Shown here: positions 3,969-5,745 of the stretch, in pieces
Layout of the letters: the number at the start of each line of letters is the position of its first letter
Numbering within the stretch: position 1 is the stretch's first letter
DNA from: Clostridiales bacterium UBA7044
GTDB taxonomy: Bacteria > Bacillota > Clostridia > Oscillospirales > Oscillospiraceae
Length of the DNA stretch: 5,745 bases
Direction of reading: 5' to 3'
Assembly (NCBI GenBank): GCA_002493965.1
Contig: DLAP01000001.1
Location: forward strand, 2,629-8,373
Notes under the pieces: model-generated
Database searches by the model: none
Told to the model about the DNA's origin: nothing
Seen by the model: the letters and a program-made list of their open reading frames with translations, nothing else
Made by a program: the position numbers and the translations under genes

Positions 3969-5651
3969 ATGTATATGGAGGATTATCAGCGCTGGCTCAG
4001 TGCTGACCTGGAAGACCCTGCCCTGACCGAGGAACTAAAAAGCATCCAGGGACAGGAGGAAGAAATCAAGGACCGGTTCGCGGTGGCTCTGAAATTTGGC
4101 ACCGCCGGCCTGCGGGGCGTGCTGGGCGCGGGCAGCAACCGGATGAATATTTATGTGGTCCGTCAGGCCACCCAGGGCCTATGTAACTGGGTCAAAAGCC
4201 AGGGCGGCAACCAGCTGGTTGCCATCTCCTATGACAGCCGCATTAACTCCGATGTATTTGCCAAAAACGCCGCCTGCGTGCTGGCGGCAAACGGCATCCA
4301 GGTGCGCATTTATGATGCCCTGATGCCAGTCCCCGCCCTGTCTTTCGCTACCCGCTACTACGGCGCCAACGCCGGTATTATGGTCACGGCGTCCCATAAC
4401 CCTGCCAAGTATAACGGCTACAAGGCCTACGGACCCGACGGCTGCCAGATGACCGACGACGCTGCCGCCGTCGTCTACGCGGAGATTCAGAAGACCGATA
4501 TCCTCACCGGCGCGAAACTTATGTCCTTCGAGGAGGGCCTGGAAAAGGGCCTGATCCAGTATGTGGGGGAGGACTGCAAGGAAGCGCTGTATAGCGCCAT
4601 CGAGTCCCGCGCCATCCGTCCCGGCCTGTGCAAGACCGCAGGGCTGAAGCTGGTGTACTCCCCGCTCAACGGCTCCGGCCTGGTGCCTGTCCTCCGGATC
4701 CTCCGGGACATCGGCATCACCGATATCACCGTGGTGCCCGAGCAGGAGAAGCCCGACGGAAACTTCCCCACCTGCCCCTATCCCAACCCGGAGATTTTCG
4801 AGGCTCTCCGGCTGGGCCTGGAACTGGCGGAAAAGATCGGCGCTGACCTGATGCTGGCCACCGACCCCGACGCCGACCGGGTGGGCATTGCCATCCGCTG
4901 CCCCGACGGAAGCTATGAGCTGGTTTCCGGCAACGAGGTTGGCGTACTGCTCTTAGACTATATCTGCCAGAGCCGGATTGAGACGGGCACTATGCCCGCT
5001 CATCCCGTGGCGGTCAAATCCCTGGTGTCCACGCCTCTTGCCGACGCCGTGGCAAAAGACTACGGCGTGGAGGTGCGCAGCGTCCTCACCGGCTTTAAGT
5101 GGATCGGCGACCAGATCGCCAAGCTGGAAGCGGCGGGAGAAGTGGACCGGTTTATCCTGGGCTTCGAGGAATCCTATGGGTATCTGGCAGGTCCCTACGT
5201 CCGGGACAAGGATGCCCTCATCGGCTCCATGCTGATCTGCGAAATGGCGGCCTATTACCGCTCCATCGGCTCCTCCATCAAGGAGCGGCTGGAGGCGATT
5301 TACACAAAGTACGGCCGGTACTTAAATAAGACCGATTCCTTCGAGTTCCCGGGCCTGAGCGGCATGGACAAGATGGCGGGCATTATGACATCTCTCAGGC
5401 AGAATCCCCCCGCGGCCATCGGGCAGTACAAGGTAGTTAAGGTTACGGATTACTTAAAAACGGAGGAAACCGGCCTGCCCGGGGCCAATGTGCTGGCCTA
5501 CGGTCTGGAGGGCGGCGCTACGGTGATCGTCCGTCCCTCCGGCACCGAGCCGAAAATCAAGGCGTACTACACCACCCTGGGGAAGGACCTTGCGGAAGCC
5601 CAGGCTCAGAAGGATGCCCTGGCGGCGGCGCTGAAGCCCATTTTCGCATAA
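3969..5651 (+). CDS. pgcA: Phosphoglucomutase/phosphomannomutase (alpha-phosphohexomutase, PgcA-type)
   Basis: This cytoplasmic enzyme moves phosphate between C1 and C6 of glucose (and perhaps mannose), supplying glucose-1-phosphate for UDP-glucose, glycolipid and surface polysaccharide synthesis. From ATG 3969 it has 560 residues, usual for the PgcA/PGM2 branch and longer than GlmM (about 450). The phosphoserine loop is TASHNP with catalytic Ser142; the magnesium loop is DPDADR (299-304); the sugar-recognition loop is GFEESYG (398-404); the phosphate-binding loop is RPSGTEPKIK (522-531). The N-terminal KFGTAGLRG is also typical. AGGTGA ends five bases before ATG 3969. An in-frame GTG at 3960 overlaps that site and is rejected; ATG 3975 is a possible alternative. 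It has its own promoter and terminator and looks monocistronic. The preference between glucose and mannose cannot be read from the sequence. Confidence 0.96.
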   Translation: MYMEDYQRWLSADLEDPALTEELKSIQGQEEEIKDRFAVALKFGTAGLRGVLGAGSNRMNIYVVRQATQGLCNWVKSQGGNQLVAISYDSRINSDVFAKNAACVLAANGIQVRIYDALMPVPALSFATRYYGANAGIMVTASHNPAKYNGYKAYGPDGCQMTDDAAAVVYAEIQKTDILTGAKLMSFEEGLEKGLIQYVGEDCKEALYSAIESRAIRPGLCKTAGLKLVYSPLNGSGLVPVLRILRDIGITDITVVPEQEKPDGNFPTCPYPNPEIFEALRLGLELAEKIGADLMLATDPDADRVGIAIRCPDGSYELVSGNEVGVLLLDYICQSRIETGTMPAHPVAVKSLVSTPLADAVAKDYGVEVRSVLTGFKWIGDQIAKLEAAGEVDRFILGFEESYGYLAGPYVRDKDALIGSMLICEMAAYYRSIGSSIKERLEAIYTKYGRYLNKTDSFEFPGLSGMDKMAGIMTSLRQNPPAAIGQYKVVKVTDYLKTEETGLPGANVLAYGLEGGATVIVRPSGTEPKIKAYYTTLGKDLAEAQAQKDALAAALKPIFA

Positions 5652-5665
5652 CATTCTTGAATAAC

Positions 5666-5700
5666 AACACCGGGAAGCCCCCAAAAGGCTTCCCGGTGTT
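5666..5700 (+). terminator. Terminator hairpin after the phosphosugar mutase
   Basis: AACACCGGGAAGCC (5666-5679) pairs perfectly over 14 bases with GGCTTCCCGGTGTT (5687-5700), with a seven-base loop, 14 bases past the stop codon. The U-tract is very short (GTGTTTC), because the terminal repeat begins immediately after the stem at 5701. Confidence 0.85.
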
Positions 5701-5745
5701 TCAGCGTGTCAAAAAAGTCCACAAAGAAAGCTGTCATTGCGAACC
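5701..5745. repeat. Right copy of terminal inverted repeat
   Basis: This copy begins TCAGCGTGTCAAAAA and carries AAGCTGTCATTGCGAA at 5728-5743, matching the left copy (1-42) in inverted orientation. It starts directly at the 3' base of the mutase terminator stem. The final CC and whatever follows probably belong to the same repeat, which the window edge cuts. Confidence 0.8.

Noticed and set aside
3969..5651. Phosphoglucosamine mutase GlmM
   Set aside because: GlmM is about 450 residues; this protein is 560 and has the KFGTAGLRG and GFEESYG motifs of the PgcA/PGM2 branch.
1..5745. A composite transposon with terminal inverted repeats
   Set aside because: No transposase or integrase, no target-site duplication visible, and the cargo is core housekeeping genes.

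Overview
The window looks like a 5.7 kb piece of a fairly GC-rich Firmicutes chromosome, most likely a gut Clostridia (Oscillospiraceae/Ruminococcaceae-like) organism. The basis is strong AGGAGG-type ribosome sites with good sigma-A promoters, a Gram-positive-type release factor 1, a PgcA-type phosphosugar mutase, and short palindromic intergenic repeats of the kind common in that group. The taxon is inference. No gene is cut by either edge. Both edges fall inside copies of the same repeat, so the window may be a short-read contig that stopped at dispersed repeats.

Layout, left to right. (1) Positions 1-61 hold one copy of the repeat and a hairpin. (2) prfA (release factor 1) and rlmA (23S rRNA guanine-N1 methyltransferase) lie on the minus strand. 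They are separated by 235 bp packed with palindromes. (3) Divergent from rlmA is a secreted CE4 polysaccharide deacetylase on the plus strand. It ends in an 18-bp perfect stem that also terminates the convergent gene after it. (4) A 60-residue acidic protein of unknown function (minus) and an XRE-family helix-turn-helix regulator (plus) diverge from a 138-bp AT-rich region. That region has overlapping back-to-back promoters and three copies of a CAGCTAAT-like motif, probably the regulator's own operators. (5) A 25-bp tandem duplication lies directly upstream of a near-consensus promoter driving a phosphoglucomutase/phosphomannomutase. (6) The mutase ends in a 14-bp stem followed directly by the second, inverted copy of the terminal repeat.

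Functionally this is ordinary core metabolism: translation termination, ribosome modification, cell-wall or polysaccharide editing, and sugar-phosphate interconversion. The genes do not form one operon; nearly every gene appears to have its own promoter and terminator. The best candidate for something little described is the divergent regulator/acidic-protein pair with its repeated operators. The outer repeats, which join to terminator-like hairpins with no gap on both sides, are the next most interesting. I found no CRISPR array, transposase, tRNA or rRNA, and no clear defence or mobile system.
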